In this document: positions 56,837 through 64,000 of the stretch, piece by piece
Numbering within the stretch: position 1 is the first letter of the stretch
How the letters are laid out: each line of letters starts with the position of its first letter
Assembly: GCF_001705235.1 (NCBI RefSeq)
Contig: NZ_MCGV01000001.1
Coordinates: 4,406,181-4,470,180, forward strand
Direction of reading: 5' to 3'
DNA from: Clostridium pasteurianum
GTDB lineage: Bacteria > Bacillota > Clostridia > Clostridiales > Clostridiaceae
DNA: 64,000 nucleotides
The notes under the pieces: model-generated
Database searches by the model: none
Seen by the model: the letters and a program-made list of their open reading frames with translations, nothing else
What the model was told of the DNA's origin: nothing
Made by a program: the position numbers and the translations under genes

Positions 56837-56862
56837 TAGAAGGCTGCCCTGACATACTATAA

Positions 56863-58182
56863 CTAAATATTATTTATAGATTTTCTATCAATTTTACCAC
56901 TGGAATTCAATTTTAAATCCTTAACTATTTTTATTTTTCTTGGCTGCATATATAATTCAAGATTGTTTTTACAATATCTTCGAATATCCTCTACCGTAAG
57001 CTTATCAGTTTTGGGTACAACTAAGGCAGATATTTCTTCACCTTTTATCGGATGCTTTTCACCATATACCACAGATTCCAATATATCAGGATGTGAATTA
57101 AGTATTTTCTCTATATCATATGGAAGTATTTTAACCCCACCTTTATTTATGGTATTATTTTTTCTTCCTAAAATATATAAATTACCATCCTCATCAATTC
57201 TACCCATATCCTTAACAGAAGCCATAGGTCTAAAATCTGGTGCTAAATATGGGCTTTTTACCCATACCTCATCATCTTCTATCCAAAGCTTTACTTGTGG
57301 AAATGCTTTTCCAACACTATCTACAGAATTGTTTTCTCTAAAATTTATATATGTTACATGACCAAGTTCACTTGCACCATAATATTCACAAATACTAGCA
57401 TTAGGAAATCTTTTTTTCAATAAATTTACTGTCTTAAAGTCAAGTTTATCTCCCGCACTCAATACAGATTTTATTCCTGTTAACTCCCCCTTAAGCTTTT
57501 TTAATAATATCCTATAGCGTGCAGGTACCATAAATATACTTGTAACATTGTTTTTCTTCATTTCTTCTACCCATCTATCTGGGTAAATACTTTTAGAAAA
57601 TACTATACTTCCACCTTCATTTAAAATATGTATTACACTATTAAGATTTCCAGTATAAGAAAGCGAGCCTACAATAAAAAGTATATCCTCAGAACTTATA
57701 TTAAATATTTTGCTCTGATATTCAAAAGCACTTGCCCAGCTTGTATGATCTCTCCATATGATTTTATTATGCCCTGTAGTCCCTGAGCTTAGAGCTCCAA
57801 GAAATATACATGTGTCATCAATATGCGGCAGCTTTAAGTCCTTTTTATTACATTCTTTGAAGGAAAAACTGTTATCTAAAATAGAACTTTGTTTAACCTT
57901 TAATTTTATTTTTTCTAGTTTTGAGGAGCTTACCTTAGCATACACTGGAATTGAAATTAATCCTCCTCGGCAGCATGCTAAAAAATTAATTATAGCATTT
58001 ATAGGATCTTCATTTTTTATTATTATTTTACTTCCTAGTTCATACTTTTGAGTCAAGAATGCTGCCCTTTCATTTATGCTTTTTATAAGTTCTCCATATG
58101 TAATATTTTTTTCATTAAAAGTCATACAAATTTTTTCTGGATTTCTTTCTGCACTGTGGAATACTCCTGATAAAATTAGCAT
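56863..58182 (-). CDS. AMP-forming acyl-CoA/acyl-acid ligase
   Basis: 439 residues, class I adenylate-forming enzyme. LGALSSGTTGHNKIIWRDHT near 132 is the P-loop, ICEYYGASELGHVTY near 255 the A5 motif, MGRIDEDGNLYILGRKNNTI near 330 the hinge, and LNSSGKIDRKSI at the end holds the catalytic Lys. It is short for the family. It is the last gene of a unit with bioY and a thiolase, like yhfU-yhfT-yhfS of Bacillus subtilis. The acyl substrate is unknown; a biotin-precursor link is inferred. Confidence 0.82.
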   Translation of the reverse strand: MLILSGVFHSAERNPEKICMTFNEKNITYGELIKSINERAAFLTQKYELGSKIIIKNEDPINAIINFLACCRGGLISIPVYAKVSSSKLEKIKLKVKQSSILDNSFSFKECNKKDLKLPHIDDTCIFLGALSSGTTGHNKIIWRDHTSWASAFEYQSKIFNISSEDILFIVGSLSYTGNLNSVIHILNEGGSIVFSKSIYPDRWVEEMKKNNVTSIFMVPARYRILLKKLKGELTGIKSVLSAGDKLDFKTVNLLKKRFPNASICEYYGASELGHVTYINFRENNSVDSVGKAFPQVKLWIEDDEVWVKSPYLAPDFRPMASVKDMGRIDEDGNLYILGRKNNTINKGGVKILPYDIEKILNSHPDILESVVYGEKHPIKGEEISALVVPKTDKLTVEDIRRYCKNNLELYMQPRKIKIVKDLKLNSSGKIDRKSINNI

Positions 58183-58187
58183 GTAAA

Positions 58188-59345
58188 CTAATCACACCTT
58201 TCTATTATGGCTGCTTCTCCAAGACCACCTGCAACTCCCAATGTAGCCATTCCCCTTTTTTTATTTTTGTCTTTCAAAGCCTCCATAAGATGTAACATTA
58301 TAATACACCCTGATGCCCCATAAGGATGTCCATAAGCTAAAGCTCCACCAAATACATTCAACCTATCCTTAGAGTAATTAAAATACTTTGAAAATGCCAA
58401 TACTTTTACAGCAAAAGCTTCGTTTATCTCTACAAAATCCATATCATCAATTTTAAAATCATATAATTTTAATAGCTTTTTTGAAGCAGCAACAGCACCA
58501 AGTGGAAACAGATTTGGATCAACACCTGCACTTTCTCCACCGACCCACAAGGCTTCCGGGTGTAAATTATATTTCTGTACAGCTTCTTTTGATGCCATAA
58601 CTATAAGTGCTGCACCATCATTAGTACTACAGGCATTTCCAGCAGTTATGGTACCACAATGTTTCAAAATTGGAACAGCCCTTTCCATAAGCTTTAATGA
58701 AGGTCTTTTCCTTATATTTTCATCTTCTTTAATAACTTTTTCATCAATCCCAATACTGCATATAATATTTTGAAGTTTATTTTCACTCCTTGCTTTTAGA
58801 GCCTTAACATGACTTTGAAAAGACCATATATCCATATCCTTTCTTACAATATTACAATGCTTTGCTGTATTTTCCGCTCCTTCTATCATATCCGGATCAC
58901 CAATCGAATATGGTGAAAATTGTGCTCTTTTGTAAAATACATTTTCTCCTTTATATCTAAAATCTCTCTTATTGTACTGCTTGTTAGGCATAAGACTTGT
59001 ACTTTCTGCTCCACCTGCCACTATAATATTCCTCTGACCTGATCTTATTAAGTTCCCTGCCAAATTTATAGCTTTAAGTCCTGAGCCACACTGAAAATCT
59101 ATAGTTGTGCCAACTGTATTAAAATCCAAACCTGCCTCAAGTAAGCTCAGTCTCGCAAGATTGCCACCTGTCCCAACAGCATTTCCAAGAATAACTTCAT
59201 CTATTGAATTTTTATTAAACCTATATTTATGTATGAGTTTACGAATTAAAAAAGCTGCTAATCTTTCAGGTAAAAAATTTCTTAAACATCCATTAGTTTT
59301 CCCTATTGGTGTTCTAAGTCCACCTACTATATAAACCTTATTAAT
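58188..59345 (-). CDS. Thiolase (acetyl-CoA C-acyltransferase family), probable ATT start
   Basis: Full-length frame of 385 residues. IVGGLRTPIGKTNG opens it, the nucleophile Cys is in FQCGSGLKAIN near 88, and the other catalytic residues are in ALAYGHPYGASGCI near 352. The coding frame continues upstream of the first standard start (TTG at 59129) to ATT at 59343-59345, with GAGGAG just before and NKVYIV just after, exactly where thiolases begin. ATT overlaps the bioY stop. A start at 59129 would remove 72 residues of the core. Confidence 0.8.
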   Translation of the reverse strand: MNKVYIVGGLRTPIGKTNGCLRNFLPERLAAFLIRKLIHKYRFNKNSIDEVILGNAVGTGGNLARLSLLEAGLDFNTVGTTIDFQCGSGLKAINLAGNLIRSGQRNIIVAGGAESTSLMPNKQYNKRDFRYKGENVFYKRAQFSPYSIGDPDMIEGAENTAKHCNIVRKDMDIWSFQSHVKALKARSENKLQNIICSIGIDEKVIKEDENIRKRPSLKLMERAVPILKHCGTITAGNACSTNDGAALIVMASKEAVQKYNLHPEALWVGGESAGVDPNLFPLGAVAASKKLLKLYDFKIDDMDFVEINEAFAVKVLAFSKYFNYSKDRLNVFGGALAYGHPYGASGCIIMLHLMEALKDKNKKRGMATLGVAGGLGEAAIIERCD

Positions 59346-59880
59346 TTCTCCTCAACCCCTTATTAATCTTTGATGATATAGCTACAGCAATTACCGCTTT
59401 CAATAAATCTCCTGGTATAAATGGAAGTGAACCAAAAATAAAAGATTTCTTTATTCCAACGTTTGTAACAAATCCAAGCCATGCTGCACCTAAAAAATGA
59501 ACTATAACTATTCCTCCTATAAAGCAGGCTGCAAGTCTCCATAAAAACGAATCACTTTTTCTTGCTAAAATACTTATCAAAACAGCCCCAATAAGATATC
59601 CAATATAGTAGCCACCAGATTGTCCAACCAAAATTCCAATTCCCGCTCTTCCTCCTGAAAATACAGGAATGCCAACACATCCGAGAAATAAAAAGCTAAT
59701 CATGCTAATCCCTGCTTGAAGTGGCGTTAATAAGCAGCCTGCAAGCATAACTGCAAGAGACTGCCCAGTTATTGCAACAGGACTAAATGGAATGGGAATA
59801 ATAATATATCCAAGTACACATATTATTGCAGTCAATAAAGCAGAATAAGTAATATCTCTTAATGTTAATTTATTTTTCAA
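59341..59880 (-). CDS. bioY: Biotin transporter substrate-binding component BioY
   Basis: S component of an ECF-type biotin importer. 179 residues, six membrane segments, with TGQSLAVMLAGCLL near 40, GCVGIPVFSGGRAGIGIL near 68 and GGYYIGYLIGA near 89, the BioY signature. The start is TTG with GGAG upstream. It sits in an operon behind a BirA-type operator, which fits biotin control. Confidence 0.93.
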   Translation of the reverse strand: MKNKLTLRDITYSALLTAIICVLGYIIIPIPFSPVAITGQSLAVMLAGCLLTPLQAGISMISFLFLGCVGIPVFSGGRAGIGILVGQSGGYYIGYLIGAVLISILARKSDSFLWRLAACFIGGIVIVHFLGAAWLGFVTNVGIKKSFIFGSLPFIPGDLLKAVIAVAISSKINKGLRRN

Positions 59881-59897
59881 TTTAATCTTTCTCCAAT

Positions 59898-60542
59898 CTA
59901 TTTCTTAAATTTTAATTCAAAACATATTCCATCCTTTGTAGCTCCCACTAATTCCATAGGATTTTTCCAGCACAAAAATATTTTACTTTCTACTATAACA
60001 GGTCTGATATACCTTATAACACAATTTCTCATATACACTTTTTTAAAAGCCAAATAATCTTCTAATAAAAGCAACATAAGCATAGCTTGTACAACTGCTT
60101 TTTCCCCTCTATGTATGTAATTGTAATCGCCTGTTATTTTGCAAAACTTTTCTACCTCTTCACGTGTTACAACCCTAAAGAATTTCATATTCTTAAAACT
60201 TATAGGCTTATTTTTTACATTCTTATACTTTTCTTTTTTAACCAAAGTTGTTTTTAATTGTGCTATTTTGTCCCCATCATGCATTACCTTGCAATCACAT
60301 ATCACATAAGACATAAATTTATGTTTACTGGATTTTTCTATACAAGCTTCAAATTTAATTTCTTCACCTACATCAATATTATTAATATTTTTGATCTCTA
60401 CCTCATGTTTTACAATAAAATATCCATTCCACATACTACCTGAAAGCTTTTGCATTGCTTTTATAAGAAGCATTACAGGTGTATTATTAGTTTTCCAGTT
60501 ATATTTTAACGAAAAAGTTTTTTTATATGTATTATCTTCTAT
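59898..60542 (-). CDS. MaoC-like hotdog-fold protein, start uncertain
   Basis: About 215 residues. The C-terminal half has VTREEVEKFCKITGDYNYIH near 130-150, the MaoC/(R)-hydratase pattern (FxxxTGDxNxIH), and YIRPVIVES. The N-terminal half looks like a second hotdog unit. The ATG at 60473 has no ribosome site and would drop coding-like sequence. GGGGGTG lies before an in-frame ATA at 60540-60542, followed by EDNTYKKTFSLKYNWKTN. First gene of the biotin-linked operon; it may dehydrate or thioesterify an acyl intermediate. Confidence 0.65.
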   Translation of the reverse strand: MEDNTYKKTFSLKYNWKTNNTPVMLLIKAMQKLSGSMWNGYFIVKHEVEIKNINNIDVGEEIKFEACIEKSSKHKFMSYVICDCKVMHDGDKIAQLKTTLVKKEKYKNVKNKPISFKNMKFFRVVTREEVEKFCKITGDYNYIHRGEKAVVQAMLMLLLLEDYLAFKKVYMRNCVIRYIRPVIVESKIFLCWKNPMELVGATKDGICFELKFKK

Positions 60543-60591
60543 GACTACACCCCCATCCTTAAAATAATTCCTTATGTTTTATTTATATAGA

Positions 60592-60645
60592 ATAATATCC
60601 CAATAGCTTGAAATTGTCAACCTATGTTTTAGCATTGGTTTACAA
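60592..60645 (-). promoter_or_regulatory. BirA-type operator overlapping the promoter of the bioY operon
   Basis: Minus strand: TTGTAAACC (60637-60645), 14 bases, GGTTGACAA (60614-60622). This matches the Firmicute biotin operator TTGTTAACC-N14-16-GGTTAACAA with one change in each arm. The right arm contains the -35 box TTGACA (60615-60620); 17 bases later comes TATTAT (60592-60597). Biotin-bound BirA would block this promoter. Confidence 0.8.
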
Positions 60646-60707
60646 TTTTAAGCTGTTGTAATCTCTATACTTTGCTCATTTGTAAAATTAAAACTCCCTT
60701 ACTACAA

Positions 60708-60744
60708 AAAAGGTACCGTTATTATTTATAACAGTACCTTTAAG
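60708..60744 (-). terminator. Terminator after the permease remnant
   Basis: AAAGGTACTGTTAT and ATAACGGTACCTTT form a 14-bp stem with one mismatch, followed by TTTT on the minus strand. Confidence 0.85.
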
Positions 60745-60783
60745 ACACATAAACAGAAACATTATATTAATTTTACATAAGAA

Positions 60784-61898
60784 TTAAATCTGTATATACA
60801 TTATTAAACTAAATAAAATCAAACTTATAATATTATATATATGAAATTTTTTTATATATTCACCGCTCCTATCACAATTTTCATTACTATATATTTTATA
60901 TTAGATAAGACTTGCAAGAGATGCAATTATAGTTCCCATTCCACCAACATTCACCCCTAAAAGTACCTCCTTCCAGTTATTAGTGAAGCATGAAACAAGT
61001 ATAGAACAAGGAACATTACTAATAACCTGACTGAGGACTATAGAAGATATATATGGCATATGCGGTATTTTAAGAAAAATTCTAAGTTGTGCCTGTACAA
61101 GTTCAATATTTGATATATTTCCAATAAACACAAAGAATCCTACAAACGTAGCTAATAAAAAATAATCTACTTCTTTTATAAGATGCCTGTGCAAAATTAG
61201 AACAAGAACTAGCATTGCTGCAAAAGTATATATATAATTTATAAGGTTAAATACTGAATCTGTTATGATTAAAAATAAAATCAAGTAAATATACATTCTT
61301 TTTTTATCTTCAATATACACTTTTTGAGTGGAAATTTTTATTCTCTTTCTTGGAGTCCTCCCATTCAAAATTAAAAGCCATAAAAATCCTAAAAAACAAA
61401 TGGTATGGTTACAGAAAAAAACTCTATACCACTGAGTTTATAATGGGTAAATAAAAATAAATTTTGAGGATTTCCCATGGGGGTAAGACTGCTTCCTATA
61501 TTAGCCGCAAGAGTTTGGATTATAATTGTCTTCATTGGATCTATTCTAGTACTTTTTAGTGTGAGAATAGCAAGGGGAATAAAGGTTAAAAGTGCCACAT
61601 CATTAGTCACAACCATTGATAAAAAAAATGTTACAACTATAAAAACCAAAGAGACCACTCTTGTATTTTTACACCTAGTTAAAATCTCTACTGCTATTTT
61701 GTCCATAACTCTTAGTTTTTCAAATGCTGCAACTACTATCATTAAATTAAATAGCAAAACAAGCACTTTAAAATTTATATAATCAAGCTTAGGTTTTACT
61801 ACTAAAGAAGATGTAGCCGCTAAAATAACCGCAGCTGTAAATACCTTTTCCTTTGCCAATTTTTCCTTAATTGCATTTAAATAATTAATTTTTATCAT
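60784..61898 (-). pseudogene. ArsB/SLC13-type permease with frameshift and internal stop
   Basis: Part 1 (61898-61389) has VVTNDVALLTFIPLAIL and GSSLTPMGNPQNLFLFTHY. At 61389 the frame ends in a T-run (TTTGTTTTTTAGG); with one more T it continues LGFLWLLILNGRTP into part 2 (61368-60901), ending GMGTIIASLASLI. After a TAA at 60901 the same frame goes on YKIYSNENCDRSGEYIKKF to 60784. So two lesions break one gene. Relatives move anions such as arsenite or citrate, or exchange Na+. Confidence 0.78.
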
Positions 61899-62032
61899 TG
61901 CTTAATTACCTTTATCATATTTAAATTTTTTTGTTTACAGCTATTACTACTATTTTCATTATAATAGATGATATAATCAAAAACATACAGTTAATATTTT
62001 ATCCTTAACATCTCATAGGCCCCCTCATAAAG

Positions 62033-62524
62033 TTAGACTAATGTAAAAACAAAAGCACCTCTTCCTAGTAGAAGTAAATCACTCTGTAAATTCATTGCTA
62101 CCGTTTCTGCTTTCAGCAAACCAAAAATTGCTATTTTTTCATAATTGTAAATATCTACTGATAAACGATTAAGTACTTCATAATTCAAAGACTCTGAAGC
62201 TAAATCCAAGCTGTCCTTAACCCTTTTAATAAAATCTAACGAGCGTACATTAGTATTGGGATGATTTGAATATATATCAAATTGAAATGATGTTGTAGTA
62301 ATTAATTCTTTAAGTTCCATAAAATCATTTAATCCAACTTCTCTGCAAAACCTACTGATTGAACTATTAGCTACATGACATTTTTTCGCCAGCTCACTTA
62401 TGTTATAATTCTTAACTTCATCAATATGTTTTAAAATATAAGAAGCAATCTCACAATTTATTGATCCACCATCACTGCTAACTAGTTCTGATAAAAACAC
62501 AATTTTTAATTTATCCCAACACAT
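62033..62524 (-). CDS. RpiR-family regulator, truncated in the SIS domain
   Basis: 163 residues. The N-terminal HTH (about 20-75) reads ISELAKKCHVANSSISRFCR, as in RpiR. The SIS domain begins near 120 (YNYEKIAIFGLLKAETVAMN) but ends after about 40 residues, where normal members have about 130. DNA binding may be kept while sugar-phosphate sensing is lost. It lies upstream of, and parallel to, the broken permease. Confidence 0.7.
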   Translation of the reverse strand: MCWDKLKIVFLSELVSSDGGSINCEIASYILKHIDEVKNYNISELAKKCHVANSSISRFCREVGLNDFMELKELITTTSFQFDIYSNHPNTNVRSLDFIKRVKDSLDLASESLNYEVLNRLSVDIYNYEKIAIFGLLKAETVAMNLQSDLLLLGRGAFVFTLV

Positions 62525-63070
62525 ACGTTCACCACACTATTCATTTTAATAATCCAATAAAATTATATCATACTAATTTAATCTTATTTCCACCGAATTA
62601 GATACATTTTTCATAATTACACATTAACAATAAAAAGTACCTATATCTTTAAAATTGACCCTATACAGTAGACACTAAAAAAGTGCCTACCTATACAGAG
62701 GCTTTTTTTGTACCATAAATCTATGCGATGATTTAATTAATGAGTAAAAAATATTTACTAGTGAAAGAATCAAAAATTCACCAAAAAATAAATATGTAAA
62801 AAAGATCAGTAATAAGACTATCACGTACACTAATAAATTTAAAGTTTATTTCAAACTGTAAAATCATCTTATAGCTACTTATTATGAAATATTTTATATA
62901 TTCTTGCCAAAACTATATCGTCAAATTATCATTTTACTTTATTCTTCATAGGTACTCTAAAAAACAATGGAGTATAGTATACATCAGTACTTGTAAAAAC
63001 GCAATAATCAGAAAATTTTTCATAAAAATTCCAATATTCAATCTCAGACCGCTATTTTAAGCCAAACTTA
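62525..63070. other. 546-bp intergenic region
   Basis: No gene supported. CTATACAG occurs twice (62662 and 62691), and a weak G/C-containing stem near 62680-62712 is followed by T on one side. The rest is A/T-rich. Confidence 0.3.
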
Positions 63071-63117
63071 AAATTCGTCGCCCCCCCGGTATTTTTACTC
63101 TATTGGAGATCGACGAC
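63071..63117 (-). terminator. Terminator of the 63159 gene
   Basis: TTCGTCG and CGACGA stem around a long loop that includes a run of seven C, followed by A/T-rich sequence on the minus strand. The stem is shared with 56536-56586. Confidence 0.65.
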
Positions 63118-63158
63118 AAAATCATAACTATTTTATTCTTTTTTATAATAATAGTATC

Positions 63159-64000
63159 TCATAATTCTTTCTTTTCTATTTCTCTTTGGGTATCATATTC
63201 ATTAGGACTTTTTCCATAATTATATTCTTGAACTTTTATAAATGTAGTGACCATTTTAATGTCTCCATCTGTCATACTTATAGTGTCACCAGTTCTGTTA
63301 TTGACCTTTACAATTAAGAAATCCCCTGCTATACCATATCCGTATTTCTTCTTTAAGTAAGGATATAATATTTTACTTATTTCTTTACCTGTAATTCTTC
63401 CTTCATCATCTACAATTGCTTCAATCGAAGAATTCATATCCTCCGTAATAGGAACATTCATAAAAGCAATAGTACTGCAATTTATTAACTTATAATATGT
63501 TTTTAGATTAGCTTCTATTGTTACCTCTTTAACCTTCTCTCCTTTACACAATAAACATTTGATTTCTTTCATAACTTTATCAGCATTATTATCATCAAAT
63601 TTTATTATTCTTTTAGCAGCTGTTTCCTTAAAATAAACTTCATTATAATTAAAATTGTAGCAGTGTACTCCTACTATCTTAAATTCCTTTACTTCCTTTT
63701 CTTTTTTAATCCACCAACCATTTGGATTTTCAACAAGCTCCTTGCAAAGTTCTAAAACATTAATCTCTCTCTTTCCGAAATTTGTGCTATTATCATAAGC
63801 ATAATCGTCTGTAAGATGCATAGTACATTTACCTTTAATTATTTGTCCTGACATCACAGCTTTTATAACCTGTGATATTCTCCATTTAGCAGGCTCTTTA
63901 ATTTTCTTAGGTATATAAAAGGGATTAAAGACTCTAACACCTTTTTCTAATGTCATTCTTATACCTAGTTCTGATGTCTCTTTTATTTCATCCTCTTGTA
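63159..64000 (-). CDS. Unknown protein, runs off the right edge
   Basis: At least 280 residues: the frame is open to the window edge (QEDEIKETSELGIR precedes the first ATG at 63956, which lacks a clear ribosome site). Visible parts are RVFNPFYIPKKIKEPAKWRI near the ATG, ELCKELVENPNGWWIKKEKE, CLLCKGEKVKEVTIEA and the acidic-rich C-terminus TISMTDGDIKMVTTFIKVQE. No family recognised; no membrane segments. Its last 50 residues and terminator are duplicated at 56.6 kb. Confidence 0.6.
   Translation of the reverse strand, partial: QEDEIKETSELGIRMTLEKGVRVFNPFYIPKKIKEPAKWRISQVIKAVMSGQIIKGKCTMHLTDDYAYDNSTNFGKREINVLELCKELVENPNGWWIKKEKEVKEFKIVGVHCYNFNYNEVYFKETAAKRIIKFDDNNADKVMKEIKCLLCKGEKVKEVTIEANLKTYYKLINCSTIAFMNVPITEDMNSSIEAIVDDEGRITGKEISKILYPYLKKKYGYGIAGDFLIVKVNNRTGDTISMTDGDIKMVTTFIKVQEYNYGKSPNEYDTQREIEKKEL

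Noticed and set aside
40000-64000. Complete prophage
   Set aside because: No capsid, tail, terminase, portal, lysis or integrase gene is visible. Only replication and accessory genes are present, so I call it a phage- or plasmid-like island rather than a prophage.

Overview
The window is low-GC clostridial DNA. The evidence is the gene order cdsA-uppS-frr-pyrH-tsf-rpsB-codY-topA-dprA-comM, strong A/T codon bias, G-rich Shine-Dalgarno sites, many TTG starts, lactose/cellobiose-family PTS loci and a Spo0E-like protein. A mannan-degrading Clostridium sensu stricto is my best guess; I cannot name the species.

Layout. (1) 0-10 kb: core block on the minus strand (partial helicase, cdsA, uppS, frr, pyrH, tsf, rpsB, codY, topA, dprA), then plus-strand comM, which is cut off after the NPCPCG motif at 11282. 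(2) 11.3-15.5 kb: decayed genes (fragments resembling pyruvate kinase, a serine hydrolase and HypF) around a YdcF-like gene and a first mannose-6-phosphate isomerase. (3) 15.5-21.8 kb: a PTS IIA-IIB-IIC / 6-phospho-beta-glucosidase / membrane protein operon, with a broken ROK kinase and a GntR regulator. The same promoter/operator block lies upstream of both the operon and the regulator. (4) 22-37 kb: a mannan locus with a second GntR regulator, two secreted modular GH5 mannanases, and a PTS IIB-IIC-IIA-RDD-GH1-manA operon. A 14-bp palindrome recurs in front of these units. (5) 37-40 kb: glycosyltransferase and alpha/beta hydrolase. (6) 40-55 kb: an accessory replication island, all minus strand, with a HigBA pair, primase-like protein, Spo0E-like protein, beta clamp, SSB, PcfJ, PcfK, DnaX, HolA, a Fic/VbhA pair and a UvrD-type helicase. 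(7) 55-64 kb: a membrane-anchored exonuclease VII-like protein; a biotin-linked operon (MaoC-like hotdog protein, BioY, thiolase, acyl ligase) behind a BirA-type operator; a decayed ArsB-type permease; a truncated RpiR regulator; and an unknown protein whose 3' end is duplicated at 56.6 kb.

The most unusual signal is a leader of about 145 bp present four times in the replication island (42326, 45143, 50616, 53947), each time just upstream of a minus-strand gene or gene group. Each copy has an invariant promoter-like block, an invariant 15-bp inverted repeat, a short stem, and an intrinsic terminator whose sequence varies while its pairing is kept. Terminators of the same family also stand alone before dnaN and before the PcfK gene. 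This looks like a shared regulatory device, by attenuation, antitermination or a common operator, that coordinates an element-borne clamp, clamp loader, primase and helicase set. I know of no named RNA family matching it, but I could not search.

Two genes of the biotin operon appear to lack a standard start codon where the ribosome binding site and the coding frame place it (ATT for the thiolase, ATA for the hotdog protein).
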